The notes below the pieces were generated by a model. The model made no database searches. It saw only the letters and a program-made list of their open reading frames with translations, and had not been told where the DNA came from. Below are positions 1-7,344 of a stretch of DNA of 32,071 nt, one piece after another. This DNA is from Cellulomonas citrea (GTDB lineage: Bacteria; Actinomycetota; Actinomycetes; Actinomycetales; Cellulomonadaceae): NCBI RefSeq assembly GCF_009829685.1, contig NZ_VWSD01000019.1:1-32071 (forward strand), read 5' to 3'. Each line of letters starts with the position of its first letter. The stretch's first letter is position 1. A program made the position numbers and the translations under genes.

Positions 1-1
1 C

Positions 2-208
2 GCCGCACCCGCACCCGCCCCGCCTGCACCACCCGCACCCGCACCACCCGCGGCCGAGCAGCCGGCTCCCGCGGGCGGCGGGCTCGACCCGCGCTTCGAC
101 ACCTGCAAGAAGGCCAAGGCCGCCGGCTACGGCCCCTACGTCAAGGGCGTCGACCCCGAGTACGACTGGTACCGCGACGCCGACCACGACGGGGTCGACT
201 GCGAGTAG
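2..208 (+). CDS. Excalibur calcium-binding domain protein, 3' end only
   Basis: The frame is open from the window edge to TAG at 206-208, giving 68 visible residues. A Pro/Ala-rich linker (about residues 1-20) leads into a C-terminal Excalibur domain: FDTCKKAKAAGYGPY, then EYDWYRDADHDGVDCE at the very end. The Asp-rich DxDxDGVxCE ending and the two cysteines are the hallmark of this short extracellular calcium-binding family, in which the domain commonly sits at the C terminus behind a low-complexity linker. The start and any signal peptide or catalytic domain lie outside the window, so the role of the whole protein is unknown. Confidence 0.88.
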   Translation, partial: AAPAPAPPAPPAPAPPAAEQPAPAGGGLDPRFDTCKKAKAAGYGPYVKGVDPEYDWYRDADHDGVDCE

Positions 209-244
209 CCGGCGCCGGGCGCACGCACGTCACCCGGCACGGCC

Positions 245-916
245 TCACCAGGTGACGTCGGTCCCCGTCGCCCCGATCCGCAGTCCGTCGTCGACGACCG
301 TGGCCGACTGCAGCACGAGCCCGGCGGGCAGACCGTCGACCGGCACCTCCAGCCCGGTCAGCCGGTCACGCAGCGCAGCGGGCAGGTTCGCCACCGCGAC
401 CTGCAGCCCGCCGATGCGCACGTCACCGAGGTCGATGAGCAGCCGGCCGCCCTCGACCCGCGGCACGGCGGCCGCAGTGACCGTCAGCCCGAGGGCGTCC
501 CCCGAGACGGTGATCGCGCCCGCGTCGACCGCGACGCTCAACGTCAGGCCGCTGCGCTGCTGGACGATCTGCTGGAGCGTCGCGGTCGGGACGGTCGCCG
601 CCAGGTCGGCCGTGGCCGTCGTCACCGGCGTGTGCGTGCTCACCCCGGTCGCGGCCACGTCGACCTGGGTGAGCGTGAGGGAACCGAAGCGCACCTCGTC
701 GGCCGTCCCGGTCACCTGGTCCAGACGCCCGGCGGCGAGCTGGGTGAGGAACGGGAACCCGTGCACCGTGATCGCCAGGTCGCCCTGCACGTCGACGGTC
801 TGGCGCACCCGCTGCGCCGCCGTCGACTCGGCCCGCACCACCGCTATCCGGTCGGCGCCCACAGCCAGCCCGGCCAGCACGACGAGGGTGGCGACCACCG
901 CGACGACCTTGCGCAT
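245..916 (-). CDS. DUF2993 family (LmeA-like) envelope protein
   Basis: A 223-residue protein starting at ATG 916, preceded by GGAGG at a good distance. The frame stays open further upstream to about 1081, but that part is arginine-rich and lacks a better ribosome site, so I chose the internal ATG. Residues 1-30 form a signal peptide or N-terminal anchor (VVAVVATLVVLAGLAVGA). The rest alternates short hydrophobic strands typical of DUF2993, with HGFPFLTQLAAGRLDQV near residues 50-65. The family includes mycobacterial LmeA, which binds phospholipids and acts in lipoglycan maturation. A role in lipid or lipoglycan handling at the membrane is therefore family-based inference. It is transcribed divergently from the next gene. 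Confidence 0.8.
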   Translation of the reverse strand: MRKVVAVVATLVVLAGLAVGADRIAVVRAESTAAQRVRQTVDVQGDLAITVHGFPFLTQLAAGRLDQVTGTADEVRFGSLTLTQVDVAATGVSTHTPVTTATADLAATVPTATLQQIVQQRSGLTLSVAVDAGAITVSGDALGLTVTAAAVPRVEGGRLLIDLGDVRIGGLQVAVANLPAALRDRLTGLEVPVDGLPAGLVLQSATVVDDGLRIGATGTDVTW

Positions 917-1092
917 GCTGTCCTCCGGCTGGTCAGGTGCGTTCGCCCCCACCGTAGGGGTGCGACGGACGCGGCGCCCACGGCTCGGGGCCGTCGTCCG
1001 GTGCCAGCGCCGTCGCGCGTGGTCGAGCCACCCGGCCGGACGGCACCTGGCATGCTCGGCTCCACGCGCAGATGCGTGCACGACGAGGAGAG

Positions 1093-1545
1093 ATGACCGT
1101 GGAGCCGGACCCCACCGCCGTCGACGACGGCCCGTCCCCGCAGGCTCGCCTCGCCGTCGACGCCCCGGCGAGGGGCGCCGACCGGCTCTTCGTGGTGTGG
1201 TGCCTGGTGGTGGCCTCCGGCGTCGTGGTCGCGGCCTGGCCGCACGGCTGGACGGCGCGCGGTGCGGCCGCGGTCCTGGCGCTCGTGCTCGCCCTGGTCA
1301 CCGTCCGCCTCGCCGACCGTCACCACCCCGCCACGCGCGACGAGTCCTCGACCGACACCCTGGCCGCCACGCTCGACGAGCTGCGCACCCAGGTCGCCAA
1401 CCTCACCGCAGCCCGGCGCGACCGCGACGAGCTGGACGCCCGCCGGCACGAGGAGCTGCTCGAGACGATCCGCACCATCGACGCCCGCCCGGCCGCCCTG
1501 CGCAAGCTCCGCAACCTGCTCGGGGTGCCGGAGGCCCGGGACTGA
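1093..1545 (+). CDS. Small two-helix membrane protein with coiled-coil tail
   Basis: A 150-residue protein. ATG 1093 follows GAGGAG directly; an in-frame ATG at 1072 would add seven residues and cannot be excluded. After a polar N terminus come two hydrophobic segments, about residues 35-54 (LFVVWCLVVASGVVVAAW) and 58-76 (GAAAVLALVLALVTVRLA). A charged helical tail (LAATLDELRTQVANLTAARR and onward to about residue 140) has heptad-like spacing and probably forms a coiled coil in the cytoplasm. I do not recognise a named family. Codon third positions are strongly G/C, as in the neighbours, which supports a real gene. Confidence 0.7.
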   Translation: MTVEPDPTAVDDGPSPQARLAVDAPARGADRLFVVWCLVVASGVVVAAWPHGWTARGAAAVLALVLALVTVRLADRHHPATRDESSTDTLAATLDELRTQVANLTAARRDRDELDARRHEELLETIRTIDARPAALRKLRNLLGVPEARD

Positions 1546-1617
1546 GCAGGTGAGGCGGGGCGAACCGGGGTCCGGTCCCAGGTCCCGAGCGCACGGCCGA
1601 CCGCAACGTCCCGGCCC

Positions 1618-1651
1618 CCGCGGCGGGTCGCCACCGTGCCGACCGCCGCGG
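1618..1651. terminator. Candidate bidirectional terminator hairpin
   Basis: The inverted repeat CCGCGGCGG (1618-1626) pairs perfectly with CCGCCGCGG (1643-1651) across a 16-nt loop. It lies between two convergent genes ending at 1545 (+) and 1705 (-), the expected place for a shared terminator. No U-tract follows, so the call rests on position and stem only. Confidence 0.3.
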
Positions 1652-1704
1652 TGAGGCGGGCCACCCTCCCCACCGGGTGCCCGCCGGATCCCGGCGCCCG
1701 CGGA

Positions 1705-2781
1705 CTACCGCTCCTTGAGGTAGCGGAGCAGCTGGCGTTCACGGACCGTGGCCGTGGCCACAGCTCCGCCCACCACGCCTCCGACGATCGTCGCCAGGGG
1801 TGCGAGGGCACCCAGTCCGAGAGTCGCGACGACGTCACCGGCGTGGCCGCCCGCTGCGACAGCCGCGGCGCTGAGGGCGGCAGCCAGAGCGACGGGCGCG
1901 GCCCAGGCCGCCGACTCCAGGAGGCTGCCGAGCACCTGGGCACTCATGCTGACGCCGAGGTGGCGACCCGAGGCGATCTCCAGGCGACGCAGCCTCGTGG
2001 ACGCGAAGCCCACCCCGGCGGCGACGACGAGCGCGAGGAGGGGGGCCCACCGGGTGGCGCGTGTGGCGAACAGCCCCTCGGCGTCCAGATGCCTGCCCTG
2101 GCTGGTGTTGAGCTGGGTGAGCTCCGGGCTGGGCGCGTCGGCGGTGCCCGCGCTGGTCGTGCCGACGCCGCGCAGCAGCATCGCGGTGCTCTCGGTGAGG
2201 GGCCACTCACGCACCCAGCACGCGTCGAACGGTGCGAGATCGCGCGTCGGCGCGAGCATCGCGTAGCCGAAGCCGGTGGCTCGCCCGTCCTGGGGATAGT
2301 CGTAGACAGCGGCGACCGGTGCCGTCGCATCGACGAGCTGCAGGGTGTCGGCGCTCGTGAGGCCGAGGGCGTCGGCGAGATCGCGCGACACGACGACCCC
2401 GGGACCCGGATCGCCTGCGGTGCCGAGCAGCACACCGGGGAAGCCTGGTGTGACGGCGTAGGTCGGGATGGACGATGCCGGCAGCACGGCGGCGAAGCGG
2501 TCCGGGTCCCTGCGAACCGCGCCCGCGGCGATGACGGTCGGCTGCGCGGCGAGCAGCTCGCAGCGTCGTGGGTCGATCCCGCCGACGGAGGAGTAGACGA
2601 GGACGTCGGCGCCGGCGGCGCGGAAGGCGTCCACCCGATCGGTGATGCCGCGGACCGTGAGGAGGTCGGCGAGCTGGAAGCCGACGGCGACGACGACGAG
2701 GACAGCCGCAACGATCCCGGTGCGGCTGGTCCCGCACAGGACGTTGCGCCATGCCTCGCGGGCGATCACCGCGGGCCTCAC
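1705..2781 (-). CDS. ABC transporter permease, FtsX/MacB-like
   Basis: A 358-residue membrane protein. GTG 2781 overlaps the TGA of the upstream ATPase gene (GTGA), so I prefer it to the longer open frame. One transmembrane helix lies near the N terminus (GIVAAVLVVVAVGFQLADLL), then an extracytoplasmic domain of about 200 residues, then three helices in the last 130 residues (WAPLLALVVAAGVGFAS; AAWAAPVALAAALSAAAVAA; APLATIVGGVVGGAVATATV). One plus three helices around a large outer domain is the MacB/FtsX permease layout. These permeases work as mechanotransmission transporters that move peptides, lipoproteins or drugs outside the membrane. It is the last gene of the 5376-1705 operon and has its ATPase and adaptor beside it. 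The substrate is unknown; the small secreted peptide at 5089-5376 is the obvious candidate. Confidence 0.82.
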   Translation of the reverse strand: MRPAVIAREAWRNVLCGTSRTGIVAAVLVVVAVGFQLADLLTVRGITDRVDAFRAAGADVLVYSSVGGIDPRRCELLAAQPTVIAAGAVRRDPDRFAAVLPASSIPTYAVTPGFPGVLLGTAGDPGPGVVVSRDLADALGLTSADTLQLVDATAPVAAVYDYPQDGRATGFGYAMLAPTRDLAPFDACWVREWPLTESTAMLLRGVGTTSAGTADAPSPELTQLNTSQGRHLDAEGLFATRATRWAPLLALVVAAGVGFASTRLRRLEIASGRHLGVSMSAQVLGSLLESAAWAAPVALAAALSAAAVAAGGHAGDVVATLGLGALAPLATIVGGVVGGAVATATVRERQLLRYLKER

Positions 2782-3377
2782 GGCTGGAGGCCCTCGAGGT
2801 CGAGACGGTCGGTGCACGCATCGCGGGTCTGTGCGTCGTGCGTCGCCACGACCACGACGGTCCCCGCGTGGGCGAGCTCACCGATGACGGCGTCCACGGT
2901 GGCCGCCGTCCGCCGGTCGAGCTGAGCCGTCGGCTCGTCGACCAGCAGGAGCGTCGGATCTGCGGCGATGCCGCGCGCGAGCATCAGTCGTTGCGCCTCG
3001 CCGCCGGACAGCGAGCTGAACGGGTGGTCCGCATGGTCCGTGAGCCGGAAGCGCTCGAGCAGGTCACCGGCCCGCGCGCGGGCGTCGGACGCCTGCAGAC
3101 CCGCGGCGAGCAGGGGGAGCTCGACGTGGTCGATCACCGCGCGACGGGCGACCCCGTGAGGGTGCTGGGCGACCCACGTCGTGCGACCACCGCCATCACA
3201 CTCGACTCCCCCTTCGGACGGTGTGATCCACCCCGCAAGGATGCCGAGCAGCGTGCTCTTACCGGAGCCGGAGGGGCCGGTGAGGGCATAGACGTGGCCG
3301 GGCTCCAGGACGGTCGTGAGGTCACGGAAGAGCCAGGGACCTCCGCCGAACCGGTGACCGACGGCGGTCAGCCTCAC
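2778..3377 (-). CDS. ABC transporter ATP-binding protein, MacB/LolD type
   Basis: A 199-residue nucleotide-binding protein. GTG 3377 overlaps the stop of the adaptor gene (GTGA). Walker A is GPSGSGKST (residues 34-42), the Q-loop glutamine is near 71, the signature LSGGEAQR is at 123-130, Walker B is LLLVDEP ending at 149, followed by a D-loop (AQLD), and the switch histidine is in VVATHDAQT near 180. All catalytic elements are present, so it should be active. The size and motif order fit the MacB/LolD ATPases that energise FtsX-type permeases. Its partner is the permease encoded immediately downstream. Confidence 0.92.
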   Translation of the reverse strand: MRLTAVGHRFGGGPWLFRDLTTVLEPGHVYALTGPSGSGKSTLLGILAGWITPSEGGVECDGGGRTTWVAQHPHGVARRAVIDHVELPLLAAGLQASDARARAGDLLERFRLTDHADHPFSSLSGGEAQRLMLARGIAADPTLLLVDEPTAQLDRRTAATVDAVIGELAHAGTVVVVATHDAQTRDACTDRLDLEGLQP

Positions 3378-4420
3378 GGGCACGAGGCACGGTCCGGCGC
3401 ATCGAGACTCACGACGTCGGGCGGCGGCGCCTCGAGGAAGGTGACGTAGGTCTGCCCCAGCCGGGAACCGACGATGCTGACCGGCACTGCGGTGCCCTCG
3501 GGGGTCACGACGCATCCCGTCGCTCCGTCGGTGGTCGCCACGGAGCCTGGTGGCAGGACCGCGACCGTGACGGGCTCGACCAACCTCAGACGAGCGCTGA
3601 TCGGCCCGCTGTCCTGCCCGCCGGCGCGCGCCGCATCCGCGGCGAGGTAGGAGGGTGTCGTGGACAGGGCCGCGAGCGCGGCCGAGTCGGTGATCGCCCC
3701 GCTCCCGTCCACCGGGAGAGTGACTCCGTCGAGGGTCACGACCCGAGCGCCCTGAGCCAGCAGGGGCGGCATGACGGCAACCCTCGCTGCGACCACAGGG
3801 GTGGGAGAGTGCGCGAGCGCGGCACCGGGGGAGACCCTCGCCCCGACCGCGACGTCGCACGACGCGACGGTGAGGGACGGGGCGCTCAGCCAGATGACCG
3901 AGGTCATCGGCAGCTGACCCGTGCGCGGCAGCGACAACCCGGCAGTCTCGGCCACGGCCCGCAGGGCAGCGACCGTTGCGGATCCCAGCCGGGCGCCGTC
4001 GGCTGACACGTCGCGACCGAGCCGGGTCAGCTCGGTCTGCAGGGCGGCCACATCGGCGCCGCGGTCCCCCACCACGAGGTCCCGCCACGGTGGGGTGCCC
4101 GTCGCCAGCGCGAGGACCGGGACGCCGTCGACCGAGACCGGGCTGGTCCCCGAATCGATCGTTCCCCCGGCTCGGCATCGCAGAGCGGTCACCCGACCAC
4201 CGACCGGAAGCTCGACGGGGGCGGCCTCCCCGACGGTGACGGCGAGGTTGACCGGTCGCTCGTCGACGTACGGCTCCGAGGTCACTGCCGCCGCCGTCGA
4301 CTCGGCGACCGGGGTCACCTGCTCCGGCGTGAAGGGCTGTGTCACCAGCACGACGACCAGCGCGGCGGTCGCCACCGCGGTCGTCGCACCCAGGAAGCCG
4401 ACGACGGCCCCCGTTCTCAC
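3374..4420 (-). CDS. Membrane-anchored adaptor with peptidoglycan-binding domain (HlyD-like)
   Basis: A 348-residue protein. The GTG start overlaps the stop of the preceding lipoprotein gene. Residues 5-30 form a single N-terminal transmembrane anchor (GFLGATTAVATAALVVVLV). Residues about 115-155 (GDRGADVAALQTELTRLG, then GSATVAALRAV) match the PG_binding_1 repeat, which binds peptidoglycan. The surrounding beta-rich segments, with VGEAAPVELPVGGRV, VGARVSPGAAL and TVAVLPPGSV, resemble the barrel pieces of HlyD/YknX-type adaptors. Such proteins link a MacB-like transporter to the cell wall in Gram-positive bacteria. The function is assigned from these domains and from the adjacent ATPase and permease genes. 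Confidence 0.78.
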   Translation of the reverse strand: MRTGAVVGFLGATTAVATAALVVVLVTQPFTPEQVTPVAESTAAAVTSEPYVDERPVNLAVTVGEAAPVELPVGGRVTALRCRAGGTIDSGTSPVSVDGVPVLALATGTPPWRDLVVGDRGADVAALQTELTRLGRDVSADGARLGSATVAALRAVAETAGLSLPRTGQLPMTSVIWLSAPSLTVASCDVAVGARVSPGAALAHSPTPVVAARVAVMPPLLAQGARVVTLDGVTLPVDGSGAITDSAALAALSTTPSYLAADAARAGGQDSGPISARLRLVEPVTVAVLPPGSVATTDGATGCVVTPEGTAVPVSIVGSRLGQTYVTFLEAPPPDVVSLDAPDRASCP

Positions 4421-5061
4421 TGGGCTGCTGCCAGCGGATTCGACACGCAGATGCCGAACCGAGGGTCACCTGAGTCGAACGGGAATGCACCGGCCGGGGC
4501 GTCGCGCCCATAGTCCTCGGCGCTGTAGCCGGCCGGGGCGAGGCCCTGCCTGACCAGGCACGCGGCCATGATCTCGAGCTCGTCCTCGTTGGCCGGGTTC
4601 CGCTGCATCGAATAGAAGAGAGTGCTGACCTGGCCGAGCGAGTTGTCCTGGCAGGCCGTGACCTGACTATTGACCGCCGTGTCGTCAGAGGCGTCCGAGG
4701 CCTTGAACTGAAACCCGCCCTTGTCGTCGAACGTGACACCGGTAAATCCCTGGCTCTCCAGGCACGAACGGAAGTCGTCCTGGAGCGCCACCATCTCCTG
4801 GTCGGTCACCCGGCCGTCGCGAAGAACCTGGCGCTGCAGATCGGACGTGGAAGCACGATAGGCGCGCTCGAACTCCGCGGCCCACGTGCCGGAGAAGGCG
4901 GGAATCTCGGCACCCTCGGGAAGCTGGGAGCCCCCGTGGCCCGCGGCCGTCGCTGCGGAGCCGGACGACGGACCTGCAGCGGGATGGCCGTCGGCCGAGC
5001 ACCCGCCCAGCAGGATGAGCACGACGAACGCTCCGAGGTGAGCAGCAACTGCACCACGCAT
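4417..5061 (-). CDS. Predicted lipoprotein of the ABC operon
   Basis: A 214-residue protein with a lipoprotein signal: a hydrophobic stretch (AFVVLILLGGCS) with the lipobox cysteine at residue 21. A Gly/Ser-rich linker follows to about residue 45, then an acidic helical domain with four cysteines in the mature part (FRSCLESQGF, VTACQDNSLG, IMAACLVRQG, FGICVSNP), suggesting two disulfides. I do not recognise a family. It lies between the small secreted peptide (27 bp upstream) and the adaptor gene, whose start overlaps its stop. A surface immunity or substrate-capture role in a peptide export system is possible, but that is inference from position. Confidence 0.75.
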   Translation of the reverse strand: MRGAVAAHLGAFVVLILLGGCSADGHPAAGPSSGSAATAAGHGGSQLPEGAEIPAFSGTWAAEFERAYRASTSDLQRQVLRDGRVTDQEMVALQDDFRSCLESQGFTGVTFDDKGGFQFKASDASDDTAVNSQVTACQDNSLGQVSTLFYSMQRNPANEDELEIMAACLVRQGLAPAGYSAEDYGRDAPAGAFPFDSGDPRFGICVSNPLAAAQ

Positions 5062-5088
5062 ACCGAGATCCCCGCCCCCTGTGGCCGC

Positions 5089-5376
5089 TCAGACGTAGTT
5101 GACCAGCACGCCCTTGTTGGCACCGTAGGACACGACGCCTGCGATGCAGACCCCTTGGCTCGACCACATCTGCGGCGAGACCTGCGGTGCGTAGGAGTAC
5201 ACCCCGCCCGAGAGACGGTCCCAGTGCTGGACGTACGAGCAGTTGACGTTGTAGGCCTTCCACATCTGGATCGGCGAGGCCGTACACGATGCCGCCGACG
5301 CCGGTGACATTCCAGCGAACCCGATACCGCCCATGACCAGCGCCGCGGTGGCACAGCGCGCGATGAAGCGTCTCAT
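5089..5376 (-). CDS. Small secreted cysteine-containing peptide (bacteriocin-like candidate)
   Basis: A 95-residue protein. ATG 5376 is preceded by GAGGGG about 8 nt upstream. Residues 1-28 form a classical Sec signal peptide ending SPASA|A, leaving about 67 mature residues with three cysteines (31, 46, 77) and many aromatic residues. The mature part holds an imperfect internal repeat: SPIQMW followed by a Cys at residue 46, and SPQMW followed by a Cys at residue 77. It ends in VLVNYV. It is the first gene of an operon with a lipoprotein, a wall-binding adaptor, an ABC ATPase and a permease. That arrangement recalls lactococcin-972-type bacteriocin loci, but I see no convincing sequence match to that family. 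Function is unknown; a secreted antimicrobial or signalling peptide is the main hypothesis. Confidence 0.7.
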   Translation of the reverse strand: MRRFIARCATAALVMGGIGFAGMSPASAASCTASPIQMWKAYNVNCSYVQHWDRLSGGVYSYAPQVSPQMWSSQGVCIAGVVSYGANKGVLVNYV

Positions 5377-5959
5377 GCGAATCCCCCTCTTTCAGATGAC
5401 GACGTCCACACGACGATCAAGGAGTCGATCGCCGAAGCCACCGTAGCGACAAGAACGGACCTTGGGGGATGATTCAACCGGGCACTGGAAATGCGATGTG
5501 CTGCGCCCCGGAAGGAGCAGGGTTCGGACTGAGCTGCTGAATGGGAGCACGGCCACCTGGGACCGACGGCAGCACGTCCTCCTCGTTCGGCATCGAGGCC
5601 CGGGCGTTCACCGTCCAGATCAGGTGGACGAGACGGGTCGCGTGACACCGGTCAGGTCCCCACCGTCGCCTCTGCTCGCTCACGCCCGAGGGGCGGGTGG
5701 CCGCACTGGAGACGGTCCGCGCGCACGGCGCCCGCGGTGTCGTGCGCCCGAGGCGGCAAGCGGGTCGCCCCGTGAGCTGGATCGCGCGGCTGGCCCTCGC
5801 CGTGGGGCACGTCCGGCACATGCACGAGCCAACGGGAAGGGGAACGCCGTGGTCGCTCGTGCAGCGTGGGTGAGAGGTACCGCCATGGTCGTGGCCGTCG
5901 CTGCGGGGGTCGGGCTCGCGCCCGGGCGGCTCGACGACGTGACCGTCCGCTGACCTCCG
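5377..5959. other. Stretch without a convincing gene
   Basis: Next to 5376 this should hold the promoter of the peptide operon, but I found no clear -35/-10 pair. From about 5690 the plus strand reads like eroded coding sequence: a G/C-third-position frame with SWIARLALAVGHVRHMHEP ends at a TGA near 5873, and a GTG overlapping it opens a 27-codon frame (5870-5953). No start, family or complete gene can be defined. The GC content jumps up relative to the AT-richer Rhs tip that ends at 5960, so a rearrangement junction probably lies near 6050. Confidence 0.4.
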
Positions 5960-6536
5960 CTAGGCCTCGGCGTCCTCGGGGACCTCGTCGATCGGGTCCC
6001 CCAGCGGGGCGCGGTCGGCACCTGCGAGCGCCGCCGCCTGGAAACCAGGCTTGTGCTCAATCACAGTTGCATTTACGACACTGGCAACAGAGCTTGCAAT
6101 TCCGGCCGTCAGGCACACTCCGGCCGACGCGAGAACGCACAAGACGAATGCCACCGTGCCAATGATCTTCATGCGGTTCTTCCACTCAAAGTTGATATAG
6201 GTTGAGATGGCCCAGCGGGTTGTTCGATCCTGCCACTTTACACCTCCGACAACTGCACCCTTCGCGGCTTTCCAAACCCTACTCCAGTTGATCTGTCCGT
6301 TGAGGTCGTACTGGTTGATGGGGTCGTTGACGTAGGTGTAGACGTTGTCGGTTCCGCCTTCGACGGGGTCGACGGAGGCGAGCAGTCCGAGTGCGGGCAG
6401 GTGGAGGCGTGCTCCCATGAGGGTCCAGGTGGCTCCGGCGGTGTGCTCGCTGCCGCGTTGGTTGGCTCCGACCCAGGCTTCGGTGGGTCCGCCAGTGCGG
6501 GTGGTGGGGGTGGTGGTCTGGTCGACCAGGCCGGTC
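5960..6536 (-). pseudogene. Orphan Rhs tip no. 5, 5'- and 3'-truncated
   Basis: The copy keeps only the last 75 or so residues of the Rhs core ([20 protein letters not shown], then the conserved SVDPVEGG and [10 protein letters not shown]), with core homology from 6536 to about 6309. Upstream the same frame meets a stop within about 40 bases and there is no start with a ribosome site; ATG 6418 is inside the core. The variable domain (QINWSRVWKAAKGAVVGG and onward) has one or two hydrophobic helices (IIGTVAFVLCVLASAGVCLTAG). The last 35 or so codons are far richer in GC than the preceding 250 bases, so the original toxin end seems to have been lost and the frame runs into unrelated DNA. No immunity gene follows. 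This looks like the oldest, decaying cassette. Confidence 0.75.
6309..6536 (-). repeat. Rhs core repeat copy R5
   Basis: About 228 bp, colinear with 14853-15080 of the complete gene (constant offset 8544). It is the shortest of the five core copies. Similarity stops abruptly at about 6536, inside the codons for the TGLVDQ region. Confidence 0.85.
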
Positions 6537-6858
6537 AGTTCCTGCGATCCCCCAGCGACTCAAGGTGCTCCTGCCACTCGGGGCCCTGATGGACCTGATC
6601 GCACCAGGCGCTACACCGTCATCTGTGATGGCTCTGCCCACAGCAGCGATCCCTGCCGCGACGCCTTGCACGCGAGCGGCGAGAGTAGACGACATGCCTC
6701 AGAGCGCTCCCGCCAGGCTGAGGCTCACCACCGACCGCCCAACGACCCCACGACCGAAGTCCGACACCCCCACCCGGAGACCGCCGCTCACCCAGCACGA
6801 CGAGCGGCATCCGGACTTCATTCTCAACCGGATGAATGCCTGAGGCCTGCGACTGGGA
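6537..6858. other. Unassigned spacer upstream of tip 5
   Basis: Short open frames occur on both strands, but none has a ribosome site, a recognisable domain or a consistent third-position bias. It separates the tip-4 immunity gene from the truncated core of tip 5 and is probably scar DNA left when cassettes were displaced. Confidence 0.4.
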
Positions 6859-7344
6859 TCAGCCGCAGACCGCGGGACCAGGAAAGTCGTCGAATGGGTG
6901 CGTCCCGTTGGAATTCTCACCACTCGTTCTGTATATGACCTTGCCAGGACCGGGCAGTTCGGTGAAGGACTGATCCGTCTCGCCATCGGTGTCTTGGACT
7001 CGAACGAAGAATGGGGCGGCAGGCTCGCTGGTCATTTCGGGTGAGGAAATGTAGCCTGGCCGCGGGTCCGGAAGCGGTACCGAATACTCACCAGAGGTAG
7101 ATTCCACCGGCTTGATGGTTGTGTTCGCATCCTTGGTCCAGTCGCCACCCGGGCCCAGTTCGATCGACTTCATCTTCCCCGAACATGTCGTCCCGAGCAA
7201 GACCAACTGTCCCGAGTCTGTCCGGCCAAGGCCAATCGACAGGGAGGCCGCCCCAGGGTCACCGCATCCGGTCGCGCTGACCGACAGGACTATTCCCACG
7301 ATCCCCCAAGGAACGAGCCTAGCCACAAGTCGTGTAGCCGCCAT
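6859..7344 (-). CDS. Candidate immunity lipoprotein for Rhs tip 4
   Basis: A 161-residue protein. ATG 7344 lies inside the 3' end of the tip-4 toxin frame, so the two genes overlap by 26 bp in different frames; this chooses the start over the longer open frame. Residues 1-27 are a lipoprotein signal ([17 protein letters not shown]) with the lipidated cysteine at 27. The mature part is hydrophilic and beta-rich, with two more cysteines (TTCSGKM and the C-terminal VCG). Overlap with a toxin frame is typical of toxin-immunity pairs. Anchoring on the outer face of the membrane suggests that it neutralises a toxin acting outside the cytoplasm. No family recognised; the role is inferred from position. 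Confidence 0.7.
   Translation of the reverse strand: MAATRLVARLVPWGIVGIVLSVSATGCGDPGAASLSIGLGRTDSGQLVLLGTTCSGKMKSIELGPGGDWTKDANTTIKPVESTSGEYSVPLPDPRPGYISSPEMTSEPAAPFFVRVQDTDGETDQSFTELPGPGKVIYRTSGENSNGTHPFDDFPGPAVCG

Noticed and set aside
252-1553. Long plus-strand open frame opposite the DUF2993 gene
   Set aside because: It is antisense to a recognisable protein, its residues are Arg/Pro/Ser-rich, and it has no domain. It is a shadow of GC-rich coding DNA.
5089-5376. Assignment of the small peptide to the lactococcin 972 family
   Set aside because: Operon layout and size fit, but the mature sequence has three cysteines and an SPxQMW repeat that I cannot match to that family with confidence.
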